DNA from: Acetobacterium wieringae
GTDB taxonomy: Bacteria > Bacillota > Clostridia > Eubacteriales > Eubacteriaceae
Length of the DNA stretch: 64,000 bases
Assembly (NCBI RefSeq): GCF_026646375.1
Contig: NZ_JAIPPU010000002.1
Span: 248,001 to 312,000 of the forward strand
Direction of reading: 5' to 3'
Shown here: one piece after another, positions 25,908 through 34,389 of the stretch
Position numbering within the stretch: the stretch's first letter is position 1
Layout of the letters: each line of letters starts with the position of its first letter
Translations under genes and position numbers: made by a program
Notes under the pieces: model-generated
Told to the model about the DNA's origin: nothing
The model's database searches: none
What the model saw: only the letters and a program-made list of their open reading frames with translations

Positions 25908-26420
25908 TCATCCGACGCTGATTAAATAGCCTTTTTCCGTTAAACTTTTTTCGACTGCCGAAAGAATGCTGTCAGAAACCGCCTCAACGGTATGATAATG
26001 GACCGTGTCGGTAAGTTTCATCAGTGGGCTGGTTTTTTTTTCTTTAAGTCCGGCAACAAAGGCATCCACGTCGGCCCGGGTGGCCAGAAACAAATCAACC
26101 TGGATTTTTCCATATATGTCATGCAGAATATAGACATCTCTGACAAAGCCACCAGCATCAACAATAGCGTAGAGCTCGTCGCCAATTTCTTCATGATTGT
26201 GGGATACCTTAAATATCTTTTCCCGGGGCGGTGGATCAACAATAATATAGCCTTTATTGGTGGAAATAATATTGAAATGGGCTGCTTTGAGCAGCGCAAT
26301 ATCCTGAACGATGCTTTGCCGGCTGACCTGAAAAATTTCTGACAGGGCGGTTCCTGAAACCGGTTCCCGGGATGACCGGAGGGTCTTGACAATGTCTGCC
26401 TGTCGTTGTTGTTTTTTCAT
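25908..26420 (-). CDS. niaR: NAD biosynthesis repressor NiaR (HTH-3H)
   Basis: A nicotinate-sensing repressor of NAD synthesis genes. The 170-residue protein has an N-terminal winged HTH (1-60, SGTALSEIFQVSRQSIVQDI) and a 3H domain (from about 72, with the spaced histidines of HNHEE, LHDIYGK and HYHTVEA) that binds nicotinate and metal. It follows nadC on the same strand with its own promoter inside the nadC end. A matching operator is found at the nadA promoter. Confidence 0.92.
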   Translation of the reverse strand: MKKQQRQADIVKTLRSSREPVSGTALSEIFQVSRQSIVQDIALLKAAHFNIISTNKGYIIVDPPPREKIFKVSHNHEEIGDELYAIVDAGGFVRDVYILHDIYGKIQVDLFLATRADVDAFVAGLKEKKTSPLMKLTDTVHYHTVEAVSDSILSAVEKSLTEKGYLISVG

Positions 26421-26490
26421 GGTTTACACTCCTGATAGTTATAATTCAAATCAGATTTTAAGTTATGCCGAGTCGGGTGTAGTCTCACTT

Positions 26491-26519
26491 ATTATAGTGA
26501 ACAATGCTGTCGCCGTCAA
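26491..26519 (-). promoter_or_regulatory. sigma-70-type promoter of niaR
   Basis: On the minus strand TTGACG (26514-26519) and TATAAT (26491-26496) are separated by exactly 17 bp. They overlap the nadC stop, giving niaR a transcript of its own. Confidence 0.8.
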
Positions 26520-27391
26520 TTTCTATTTGCCATCAACGAATCTGATAGTATTGTCAGATTTTTCATCGATAAATCAAGAATTGGCGAGGAATGGGTCAGG
26601 GCACCGCACGAAATAAAGTCCACTCCGATTTGCCCAAGCTCTCTTATCCGGCTTTCTGTCACATTGCCGGAGCATTCGCTGATGGCCCGACCATCGATAA
26701 TTTTAATGGCATCTTTCATGGTGTCTCCATCCATATTGTCCAGCATGATAATATCGGCCCCGGCCTCCAACGCTTCATGAAGCATTTCCAGATTTTCAAC
26801 TTCAACCTCGATCTTTCGAACAAAGGAAGCATATGTCCGAGCCGCCGCAATGGCTTCTTTGACACCACCGGCCGCATTGATGTGATTGTCTTTAAGCAAT
26901 ATCCCATCGGACAGATTGTTGCGGTGATTCAATCCGCCCCCGACGGTTACGGCATATTTTTCAAAAATTCGCATGTTGGGGGTCGTTTTACGGGTGTCCA
27001 GCAATCTAGTCTTGGTGTCAGTCAAACAGCTCACCAGTTTTCGGGTGTGCGTGGCGATACCACTCATCCGCTGCAGATAGTTAAGCGCGGTCCGCTCCCC
27101 GGAGAGGAGGGTTCGGGCCTCTGCAAAAACAATCGCCAGCAGCTCACCAGGGGTAACGGTATCCCCATCACTGACAAAGGTTTCTATCGTAGCACTGGGC
27201 TCCAGTAGTTCAAATACCCGCCGAAAAACGTCCAAACCGGCAATGATCCCGTTCTCTTTGGCAATCAGTTCGACCCGGGCTTTAATTCCGGCGGAAATGA
27301 CCGCATTTGTTGTGATGTCCTCACTGGGGATGTCCTCCTGCAAGGCCTGTAAAAGGTACGGGTCCATATTAAGCTTTATCAATTCGTTCAA
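26516..27391 (-). CDS. nadC: nicotinate-nucleotide pyrophosphorylase (carboxylating)
   Basis: It converts quinolinate and PRPP to nicotinate mononucleotide and CO2. The 291-residue protein has EDIPSEDITT, the catalytic RKTTPNMR / GGGLNHRNNLSDG / LLKDNHI blocks and EVEVENLE, IMLDNM of the barrel. It overlaps the nadB end by 23 bp. A start at the second methionine (MDPYLLQAL) is possible. Confidence 0.95.
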   Translation of the reverse strand: MNELIKLNMDPYLLQALQEDIPSEDITTNAVISAGIKARVELIAKENGIIAGLDVFRRVFELLEPSATIETFVSDGDTVTPGELLAIVFAEARTLLSGERTALNYLQRMSGIATHTRKLVSCLTDTKTRLLDTRKTTPNMRIFEKYAVTVGGGLNHRNNLSDGILLKDNHINAAGGVKEAIAAARTYASFVRKIEVEVENLEMLHEALEAGADIIMLDNMDGDTMKDAIKIIDGRAISECSGNVTESRIRELGQIGVDFISCGALTHSSPILDLSMKNLTILSDSLMANRN

Positions 27392-28670
27392 TCACTTTAC
27401 TCCTTTCGATTTCGTCCAGAATGATGGTTTTATAGGCTAGGCGCAGCTGCTCTAAATTTTTATAATCCGTCAGATCAATCGTTGGATGATTGCCCGCGCT
27501 TGCGACCTGATAATTGGCAGTAGTGTCCTGAGCTGCTCGTTTGGCAAAAACCAGGCTTTCCAGCAGTGAATTACTGGCCAGCCGGTTTGCGCCGTGAACG
27601 CGATTACAGCTGATTTCACCAACGGCATACAGATGGTTCATGGAGGTTCGACTATTGAGGTCGACCTTGATGCCACCCATAAAATAGTGCTGGGCCGGGG
27701 TAACTGGAATACACTCCCGGGTGATATCATAGCCTTCTTCCAGACAATGTTTAAAGATATTGGGGAAGCGATTGATAATGACCTCCCGTCCCATATCCTG
27801 CATCGACAGCCAGACAAAATCGCTTTCATCCTGTTCCATTTGCTCATGAATCGCCTTGGTGAGCAGATCCCGGGGTAGCAATTCATCCACAAAGCGCTGC
27901 ATTTTACGGTTGTACAGCACCGCTCCTTCGCCCCGTACCGATTCAGAAATCAGAAACCGACGACCAGGTTTTCGGGAATATAGGGTGGTGGGATGTATTT
28001 GAATATAACTGATATTTTCAAGTGTTATCTGACGTTTTAAGGCAATGGCGATGGCATCCCCGGTGAGGTGGGCCAAGTTGGTGGAACTGTGGAACAGCCC
28101 GCCCAGTCCCCCGGAAGCCAGCACCACGTAGTCCGAACGGTACAGCTGTATGTTGCCATCCTGATCACAGGCCACCACCCCAAAACACTGATTATCCTGA
28201 CAGATCAGATCCACCATTGCCATGTTTTCAACGATGGTAATATTTGGCCGCTTCTTGACCTGAGCCAGCAATTTACTGGTAATTTCGGCACCGGTCAGAT
28301 CTTCATGATACAGAATCCGGGCCCGGGAATGGGCTCCTTCTCGGGTATAAACCAGCTCGCCATCCTTCGTTTCAAACTCAACCCCCAGATCAATCAGATC
28401 CGTGATTATTTGCGGGGAATTGCGAATCATCACATCCACTGAGGCCGGATCATTTTCATAGTGCCCAGCTTTCATGGTATCTTCAAAAAAACTGTTGTAA
28501 TCATCGGCATCCCGCAGTACACAGATCCCGCCCTGGGCCAGATAAGAATCACTTTCATCTGCAGCTGCTTTAGTGAGCATCACTACCTTTTTGGTATCGG
28601 GAATATTCAAGGCATAGAATAAACCCGATACGCCTGTTCCTACAACAATAATATCTGTTTTTCCGTTCAT
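27369..28670 (-). CDS. nadB: L-aspartate oxidase, short clostridial form
   Basis: A flavoenzyme that oxidises aspartate to iminoaspartate for quinolinate synthesis; in an anaerobe fumarate is the likely acceptor. From ATG 28670 (GGAGC upstream) the protein has 433 residues: FAD motif VVGTGVSGLFYALN, YLAQGGICV, HSRARILYHEDLTG and GANRLASNSLLE. It lacks most of the C-terminal helical domain of the 540-residue E. coli enzyme. It is co-transcribed between nadA and nadC. Confidence 0.93.
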   Translation of the reverse strand: MNGKTDIIVVGTGVSGLFYALNIPDTKKVVMLTKAAADESDSYLAQGGICVLRDADDYNSFFEDTMKAGHYENDPASVDVMIRNSPQIITDLIDLGVEFETKDGELVYTREGAHSRARILYHEDLTGAEITSKLLAQVKKRPNITIVENMAMVDLICQDNQCFGVVACDQDGNIQLYRSDYVVLASGGLGGLFHSSTNLAHLTGDAIAIALKRQITLENISYIQIHPTTLYSRKPGRRFLISESVRGEGAVLYNRKMQRFVDELLPRDLLTKAIHEQMEQDESDFVWLSMQDMGREVIINRFPNIFKHCLEEGYDITRECIPVTPAQHYFMGGIKVDLNSRTSMNHLYAVGEISCNRVHGANRLASNSLLESLVFAKRAAQDTTANYQVASAGNHPTIDLTDYKNLEQLRLAYKTIILDEIERSKVIERIDKA

Positions 28671-28683
28671 TACCGGTGCTCCC

Positions 28684-29592
28684 TCATTTGGCCAGTTCCA
28701 GCATTTTTTCCAACGCCAGAACGGCCCGATTTCGGGTCTCCTCATCGACTTCCATTTGGTTGATGCCGTTTTCCAGTGCATAAGCAACCTTCGCCAGAGT
28801 GATCTTTTTCATGTTCGGACAGATCTGATTTTGATTGATGGTATAGAATTTTTTGTTGGGATTGTTTTTTCTGAGTTGGTGCAAAATGCCGATTTCGGTG
28901 CCGATAATGAATTCATCGGCATCGCTGGCCGTGGCGTAATCAATGATTCCGGCAGTACTCCCAACATAATCGGCAGCACCGATTACTGTCATCGTGCATT
29001 CAGGATGCACCAGCACCTTGGCATTGGGGTGGGCAGCTTTGGCCGCTTCTACCTCGTCAATCATGATTTCGTCGTGGACATGACAATAGCCATCATTGAA
29101 TATGAAGTTTTTTTCCGGCACCTGGCTGGCAATGTACTGGCCGAGGTTTTGATCCGGCACAAAATAAATATTTTGCTGGGGCAGGGCTCTGACAATTTTT
29201 AAAGCATTGGAGGAGGTCACACATACATCCACCGCTTTTTTGATTTCAGCGGTTGAATTGATATAGCAGACCACTGCCAGATCCTCATAGTTTTTCCGAA
29301 CCTCAGCAATTTTTTCAAGGGATGCCATATGAGCCATGGGGCAATCCGCAAGGGCTTCCGGCATGATCACGGTTTTTTCGGGGCTTAGAATCTTTGCACT
29401 TTCGCCCATAAAGGTTACCCCACAGAAGACAATCACCTTTTGGGGCAGCTCAACAGCAATTTTGCTGAGATAATAGGAGTCACCAATATAATCCGCAATT
29501 TCCTGGATTTCATCATTAACATAGTAATGGGCCAGAATCACTGCATCTTTTTCTTTTTTTAGTTTTTCTATTTTTAACAAGCGCTCTTTCAC
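28684..29592 (-). CDS. nadA: quinolinate synthase
   Basis: A 4Fe-4S enzyme that condenses iminoaspartate with dihydroxyacetone phosphate. The 302-residue protein shows the three cluster cysteines in FCGVTFMGE, HPECTM and QICPNMK, plus AHYYVNDEIQEIAD near the N-terminus. The start codon is GTG 29592 with GGAGG upstream. It is first in nadA-nadB-nadC and preceded by a promoter overlapped by a NiaR-type operator. Confidence 0.95.
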   Translation of the reverse strand: MKERLLKIEKLKKEKDAVILAHYYVNDEIQEIADYIGDSYYLSKIAVELPQKVIVFCGVTFMGESAKILSPEKTVIMPEALADCPMAHMASLEKIAEVRKNYEDLAVVCYINSTAEIKKAVDVCVTSSNALKIVRALPQQNIYFVPDQNLGQYIASQVPEKNFIFNDGYCHVHDEIMIDEVEAAKAAHPNAKVLVHPECTMTVIGAADYVGSTAGIIDYATASDADEFIIGTEIGILHQLRKNNPNKKFYTINQNQICPNMKKITLAKVAYALENGINQMEVDEETRNRAVLALEKMLELAK

Positions 29593-29634
29593 TTTTTTAT
29601 GCCTCCACCTTTTAATCGGGTTTTCTTGATTAAA

Positions 29635-29676
29635 AGTATAGCACGTATCTTTACAGCTGACAAGCTGACTGTAAAG
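29635..29676 (-). promoter_or_regulatory. nadA promoter overlapped by NiaR-type operator
   Basis: On the minus strand -35 TTGTCA (29658-29663) and -10 TATACT (29635-29640) are 17 bp apart. A 28-bp inverted repeat at 29649-29676, arms CTTTACAG / CTGTAAAG with a 12-bp spacer, covers the -35. NiaR binds long palindromes of this general kind, so repression by nicotinate-loaded NiaR is inferred. Confidence 0.8.
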
Positions 29677-29702
29677 TTTATTTGAGATATTGACGTTTAT
29701 TT

Positions 29703-29722
29703 CTGAACTACCGTACTGACCT
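29703..29722. repeat. truncated end of the intergenic repeat
   Basis: The sequence AACTACCGTACTGACC closely matches the outer end AACTACCGTACCGACC of copies C and E, but nothing inner follows. It runs into the CHAD gene stop. Confidence 0.45.
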
Positions 29723-30680
29723 ATTTACTAAACTTTTTGATCTTGCGATTACCCGCCATCATCTGCCAGCCGATGATGATACCCGCCTGATAATGCAGTT
29801 GATTATCATCGCTAGCTGAGACCAACTGTTCGAGCAAGCGTTGGTTGGCGAAGACATCATGATAATAGCCCAGATCATCCTGCATTTTTTCAAAGGCGTT
29901 CATCGATTTACGGTTTTTTTGATCAAGAATCGAAGACAGCTGTTCAATAACATAGCGGAGTTTTTTACTTTTGATACGCACCCGATGAATAGCCTGCTGA
30001 TCGTTTATTTCCAGCGTTTTCATGCTCCGCCTGATTTTTTTGTGCCAGCTGGCAATCTGCTTTTCGGAATAATCTTTGATCGAATCACACAAATTCGGAG
30101 CCGTTTCATCCCAGGGCTCATTGTATTTCCAGATCCAGATGTCCAGTAATTCCAGTGCAAAGCCATCGGTTTTAAGTTCTGACAGTAAATACTCAAAGGC
30201 CGCTTCACGCTTTTCTTGAAGGAAACTTTTTATTTTTCCAAAACAATTGATCTTAAGCATGCTTTCTTTTTCGATTTCGGCAATTCCTTCCAACAACACA
30301 TCCAGTTGTCTTACGTCACCGAATTGCCCAGCCAGTTGCCTGAGCGCAGCCTGTTGCCGTTGATAGTTTTCGGCCTTGAATATCGGCGCAAAAAAAGCCA
30401 GAATAGCCCGAAACCGGCGAATCCGCACCCGCACCTGATGAACCCCCTCGGGATCACTGGGATTATTTAGAAAATAATCATACGCATTGATGATTTCATC
30501 AAATCCACTGTTCATAATAAGCTCCGCTGCTGGAACCAGTTTTTTTTTCGCTTTGATATCCAGGCTTGATTGACCAACTACCCATACTGATTTAATCGGT
30601 GGTATCTGAGGCAGCCGTAAACCTTTATCATAACGCCCCTGATTTTCGTGCAATAACTGCGACAGTTTCTCCATCATCAT
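29721..30680 (-). CDS. CHAD domain protein
   Basis: A helical CHAD domain protein with conserved histidines and basic residues in VHQVRVRIRRFRA and IHRVRIKSKKLRYVIE. CHAD proteins bind polyphosphate granules. I choose ATG 30680, because AGGAAAACAG precedes it; this gives 319 residues. It stands alone on its strand between nadA and the mod genes. No CYTH partner is present. A polyphosphate role is family-based inference. Confidence 0.8.
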   Translation of the reverse strand: MMMEKLSQLLHENQGRYDKGLRLPQIPPIKSVWVVGQSSLDIKAKKKLVPAAELIMNSGFDEIINAYDYFLNNPSDPEGVHQVRVRIRRFRAILAFFAPIFKAENYQRQQAALRQLAGQFGDVRQLDVLLEGIAEIEKESMLKINCFGKIKSFLQEKREAAFEYLLSELKTDGFALELLDIWIWKYNEPWDETAPNLCDSIKDYSEKQIASWHKKIRRSMKTLEINDQQAIHRVRIKSKKLRYVIEQLSSILDQKNRKSMNAFEKMQDDLGYYHDVFANQRLLEQLVSASDDNQLHYQAGIIIGWQMMAGNRKIKKFSK

Positions 30681-30767
30681 TCTGTTTTCCTGCCTTTCGA
30701 ACTTCTTTAACATTTGTTATATACCCACTGTTTTTCTAAAGCAATGCTTTAATTACTTATTTTTGCA

Positions 30768-30806
30768 AACAAAAAAAGAAATCAACAAAAGCTGATTTCC
30801 TTTTTT
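30768..30806 (-). terminator. terminator of the mod operon
   Basis: Arms GGAAATCA / TGATTTC around a short loop followed by seven Ts on the minus strand, 29 bp after the modC stop. Confidence 0.75.
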
Positions 30807-30834
30807 GTCACAAAGAGACCGTTTCCGGCTCATT

Positions 30835-31908
30835 TTATTCGATCACAAAAAATACCGATTCCGGGTTGATCTCGATCTCGTATGGTTGCGATCGATCAAA
30901 TAAACGATCCCGCTCGTCCCTGCTAATCTCCGCCTGAAGATGATAATCATCCAGGCTTTTGGCCGGGGAGCCAATTTTCAGATAAAGCGAGGTTCGAAAT
31001 GGGCCATCACTCTCATCGGCGATATACACCTTGAAGCGATTAATCCCGGAGTATTCCGGATTATTGATAAACTTGACCTGATTGGCCCGAACCCCCATAT
31101 ACCCGGATTCCGCTACAATTTTCATGGTGGTTTGCATCGTTACTCCCCATTTGGGAATGTCCAGCTGATAATCCGAGTGACGACGGGCCTCGACTAAATT
31201 TTTGCAGCCGGTAATCTTTGCCGTTTCCAACGAAGCCGGATGCTTGAAAATCATATCTTTGTGTCCCAAGACTTCCAGCTTCCCGGTATTAAAGATGGCG
31301 ATATGGTCAGCCAACCGGTAGGCTTCCTCACGGTTGTGGGTGACAAACAGTGTTAATCCCGTAAATTCTTTCAGTGATTCGGCCATTTCCTTCATCATGT
31401 GATTTCTAAGATGGACATCGAGTGCTGAAAAGGGTTCATCAAGCAAAAGAATATCCGGCTCAACTGCCACTGCTCTGGCCAGTGCCACCCGCTGCTGCTG
31501 CCCCCCGGATATTTGCGTTGGGTAGCGATTGCCAATATCACCCAAGTGATACTTCTCCATCAACGCATCGATCCGTCGTTTTTTTTCATTTTTCGGCAAA
31601 TGATCCAAGCCAAAGCCAATATTTTGAACCACCGTCATGTTGGGAAAGAGGGCATAATTCTGGAAGAGAAATCCTACCTTTCTTGCTCCCATCGATATAT
31701 TGATTTTTTTTTCAGAATCAAAAAAAGTTTTACCATTAATGATAATCTGGCCTTGATCCGGTTTCACCAATCCAGCGATACAGCGTAAAAGCATGCTTTT
31801 GCCAGACCCAGAGGCACCGAGAATACCAATGATCTCTTCCTGAGATTGGAGTTTTACAGCCAGCTGAAAATCGTATAGATTTTTTTTTATATCAATCATG
31901 AATGCCAT
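30835..31908 (-). CDS. modC: molybdate ABC transporter ATP-binding protein
   Basis: The energy subunit of the molybdate (or tungstate) importer. The 357-residue protein has Walker A GASGSGKSM, signature ISGGQQQR, Walker B LLLDEPFSALD, FVTHNREEA and a C-terminal TOBE-like domain (from about 285) that may sense oxyanion. It is last in modA-modB-modC, 3 bp after modB. Tungstate as the physiological anion is possible in an acetogen with tungsten or molybdenum formate dehydrogenase. Confidence 0.9.
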   Translation of the reverse strand: MAFMIDIKKNLYDFQLAVKLQSQEEIIGILGASGSGKSMLLRCIAGLVKPDQGQIIINGKTFFDSEKKINISMGARKVGFLFQNYALFPNMTVVQNIGFGLDHLPKNEKKRRIDALMEKYHLGDIGNRYPTQISGGQQQRVALARAVAVEPDILLLDEPFSALDVHLRNHMMKEMAESLKEFTGLTLFVTHNREEAYRLADHIAIFNTGKLEVLGHKDMIFKHPASLETAKITGCKNLVEARRHSDYQLDIPKWGVTMQTTMKIVAESGYMGVRANQVKFINNPEYSGINRFKVYIADESDGPFRTSLYLKIGSPAKSLDDYHLQAEISRDERDRLFDRSQPYEIEINPESVFFVIE

Positions 31909-31911
31909 CGA

Positions 31912-32595
31912 TTAACCTCCCAAACCCCGTTGCTGTTTCTTTTTATGACTCTCCCAATAATTATTGATTACCAGCACCGTTAAAGAGATGGCAAAGATAA
32001 TGAGTACCCAGATCAATGCGATCTGCATCTCGCCACTCTGAGTAGCAAAATAAATGGCAATGGGAATGGTTTCTGTTTTCCCAGGAATACTACCAGCCAC
32101 CATCAGTGTCGCTCCAAATTCGCCGAGACAACGGGCAAAGGTCAGCGCGGTCGCTGCAGCGATTCCTGGCCGGGCCACCGGAACGGCGACCCGCCAAAAC
32201 ACCTTGACTTCTGAGGCTCCCAGTGTTCTGGCGGCACTGAGTATATTGGGATCAATCTGTTCAAAGGCACCCATGGTGGTTTTATACATCAATGGAAAAG
32301 CGACAACTACCGCTGCAGTTACGGCCGCATACCAGGAAAAGATAATGTTGACCCCGAATATTTCTAAGAAATTGCCAATTGGCCCATTCTTGCCAATTAA
32401 CAATAATATCCCAAACCCGGCGACGGTTGGCGGTAAAACCAACGGGAGGGTTAAAATGCCATCAATTAGACCTTTCCAGCGGCCATTATAATTGGTCATC
32501 AGCCAGGCAATCACCAATCCCAGAAAAAAGACAATGGCGGTTGCGGTTAAGGTAACCTTGATTGAAATCCATGCTGGTGAAAAATCAAACCCCAT
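31912..32595 (-). CDS. modB: molybdate ABC transporter permease
   Basis: A 227-residue inner-membrane permease from ATG 32595 (AGGGAG upstream; the frame is open further upstream without a ribosome site). About five hydrophobic helices and the coupling loop AARTLGASEVKVFWRVAVP. LVLPPTVAGFG is typical of ModB. Confidence 0.92.
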   Translation of the reverse strand: MGFDFSPAWISIKVTLTATAIVFFLGLVIAWLMTNYNGRWKGLIDGILTLPLVLPPTVAGFGILLLIGKNGPIGNFLEIFGVNIIFSWYAAVTAAVVVAFPLMYKTTMGAFEQIDPNILSAARTLGASEVKVFWRVAVPVARPGIAAATALTFARCLGEFGATLMVAGSIPGKTETIPIAIYFATQSGEMQIALIWVLIIFAISLTVLVINNYWESHKKKQQRGLGG

Positions 32596-32687
32596 TCTAT
32601 CTTCTCCCTTACTTCTTACTGGCAGCTTCATAAACTGCGTTATGGTGCTAGCCAATGATCACTACTGATGACTCTTACGTTTTCGTC

Positions 32688-33482
32688 TTATAAAACTGTA
32701 AAACCGTATTTCTCGAATACTGCTTTTGCTGCATCGCTGCTTAAATACGTTACAAATGCCGCTGCTGCATCACTATTTTTACTGGCTTTTACAACTCCAG
32801 CCGGATAAATAATCGCTTTATGGGAATCGGCCGGAGCAGTGGCAACGACCTTGACATTACTCGATGCCCGCGCATCGGTTGAGTAGACAACACCCGCATC
32901 GACATTTGCTGTTTCGACCCAGGTTAGGACTTCTTTTACATCCTTACCATAAATAATTTTACTCTGAATCTGTTCCATTATATTATAAAAATTAAATACG
33001 TCAACTGCATATTGACCAACAGGCACACTACTTGGTTCGCCAACTCCAATTTTTGCAATCGTCGGATCAACCAGTTGATCAAAACTGGTGATGGTGGCGG
33101 TAGAGTCCTTAGGTACGACCAATACAACTTCATTTCCCAATAGATTCTTGACCGTATCATCATTCATCAATTGGGCATCTTTTAATGTTGTCATCTCCTT
33201 TGCTGATGCTGACATAAAAACATCCACTTCAGCACCCTGCTGAATCTGCTGTGCCAGCGATCCTGACGAACCAAAATTGAGTGTCAAGGTCGTTTCCGGT
33301 GACTCTTTTAAATAAAGACTTTGAATTTCGGTCATGGCCTCCTTTAAGCTGGCCGCAGCGGAAATAGTCAGTGCTACCGGTTCTGATTTCTTTTCCTCCT
33401 TGGCTGCAGGCTGGCAACCAGCAAGGGCAAGAATCAAAGACATGAAAACAACCAGGATAATACCTCTTTTCAACAACTTCAT
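32688..33482 (-). CDS. modA: molybdate-binding lipoprotein
   Basis: The periplasm-facing binding protein of the importer, anchored as a lipoprotein (signal ending LALAGC). Mature features: ISAAASLKEAM, LNFGSSGSLAQQI and VYSTDARA, which line the oxyanion pocket in ModA. ATG 33482 has AGGAG seven bases upstream, giving 264 residues. It has a strong promoter and faces the HTH-TOBE regulator gene. Confidence 0.92.
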   Translation of the reverse strand: MKLLKRGIILVVFMSLILALAGCQPAAKEEKKSEPVALTISAAASLKEAMTEIQSLYLKESPETTLTLNFGSSGSLAQQIQQGAEVDVFMSASAKEMTTLKDAQLMNDDTVKNLLGNEVVLVVPKDSTATITSFDQLVDPTIAKIGVGEPSSVPVGQYAVDVFNFYNIMEQIQSKIIYGKDVKEVLTWVETANVDAGVVYSTDARASSNVKVVATAPADSHKAIIYPAGVVKASKNSDAAAAFVTYLSSDAAKAVFEKYGFTVL

Positions 33483-33509
33483 CTCATTTCTCCTTTTCAC
33501 TTTTTTTGT

Positions 33510-33566
33510 TATGTTTTATTATGTTTTGATGTTTTACATTATACAAAACAGACGTGTCCGAGTCAA
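33510..33566 (-). promoter_or_regulatory. modA promoter with phased AAAACAT boxes
   Basis: On the minus strand TTGACT (33561-33566), a 17-bp spacer and TATAAT (33538-33543) form a strong promoter. Directly downstream, AAAACAT(A/C) occurs three times at about 10-bp steps (complements at 33510-33517, 33520-33527 and 33529-33535), all on one helix face. This suggests an operator for the divergent HTH-TOBE protein. Confidence 0.7.
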
Positions 33567-33665
33567 ATGATTCTTCTGTATTTTTTATATACATTTACAT
33601 CACGTTTTTTCATTAATTAACTGTAAATGAGCATTTTAATTCTTTAATATTCGCCCAGGATTGGT

Positions 33666-33757
33666 TATAATAGAGGTAATCATGGGATTGTGAGGAACTT
33701 GTTACTTCTTGATCCAGCTTAATTACAGAATTTTAGAAGTTTTTCCGTACTCACAAT
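33666..33757 (+). promoter_or_regulatory. promoter and structured leader of the HTH-TOBE gene
   Basis: TATAAT at 33666-33671 (weak -35) is followed by a leader of about 110 bases. Within it ATTGTGAG (33687-33694) pairs with CTCACAAT (33750-33757), GGAA (33694-33697) with TTCC (33743-33746) and ACTTCT (33704-33709) with AGAAGT (33735-33740), forming one long interrupted hairpin. It may be a regulatory RNA element; it does not look to me like a standard molybdenum-cofactor riboswitch. Confidence 0.5.
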
Positions 33758-33793
33758 TAGTCAATCGATACATAACTCAAGGAGGCGATCATC

Positions 33794-34315
33794 GTGAATG
33801 ACGAACTTTTATACACCCCAGAAGAAATCAGCCAAAAATTAAAGATTACCAAAAATACGGTTTACGAGATGATCAAACGAGGGGATCTTGATGCCCATCG
33901 CTTGGGAAAGCATCTCCGTATTTCCCAATCCCAGTTCGAAAATTATTTGTTAAAATCAAAGGGGGCCGCCAATCAGTATCAGGGCACGGTGTTTATGGAA
34001 GGTGATGATCAATTCGTCAAAATTGACACGGTCAATATCCATGTTCACACCGACTTAACTGGAGCAGTTAAGCTTTCGATCCGACCGGAGGACATCATTC
34101 TCAGTCTTGAACCATTTACCAGCAGCGCCCGAAATATTTTTAAAGGACAGGTAATCGATCTGATTGATAATGCTGATGGCATCAAGGTTATTTTAGACAT
34201 CGGGATTCCAATCATGTCCCTGATTACCAAAAAATCGCTGGAAAACATGAAAATCAGCAAAGGCTGTGAGCTTTATGCAGTCTTTAAAACGATGTCGATT
34301 ACTGTCTATAAATAG
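33794..34315 (+). CDS. HTH-TOBE molybdate-responsive regulator
   Basis: The start is GTG 33794 with AGGAGG upstream; 173 residues. The N-terminal 55 residues form an excisionase/MerR-like HTH (LYTPEEISQKLKITKNTVYEMI) and the C-terminal part (about 105-173) a single TOBE/Mop oxyanion-binding domain (IFKGQVIDLIDNADGIKV). This architecture and the divergent placement with modABC point to a local regulator of molybdate uptake that replaces ModE. The regulatory role is inferred. Confidence 0.85.
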   Translation: MNDELLYTPEEISQKLKITKNTVYEMIKRGDLDAHRLGKHLRISQSQFENYLLKSKGAANQYQGTVFMEGDDQFVKIDTVNIHVHTDLTGAVKLSIRPEDIILSLEPFTSSARNIFKGQVIDLIDNADGIKVILDIGIPIMSLITKKSLENMKISKGCELYAVFKTMSITVYK

Positions 34316-34369
34316 TTTTTGCTGCTCTGATAATAATTCTGGCACTGTCCCACAAATCACTGTAAAATA

Positions 34370-34389
34370 AAAACGGCTTACGCCGTTTT
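34370..34389. terminator. shared terminator between the regulator and dxs
   Basis: Stem AAAACGGC/GCCGTTTT with a 4-base loop and T/A-rich flanks on both sides ends two convergent genes and touches the dxs stop codon. Confidence 0.8.

Noticed and set aside
33687-33757. Molybdenum-cofactor riboswitch
   Set aside because: A long hairpin exists, but I could not match the conserved core of that class, so it is listed only as a structured leader.
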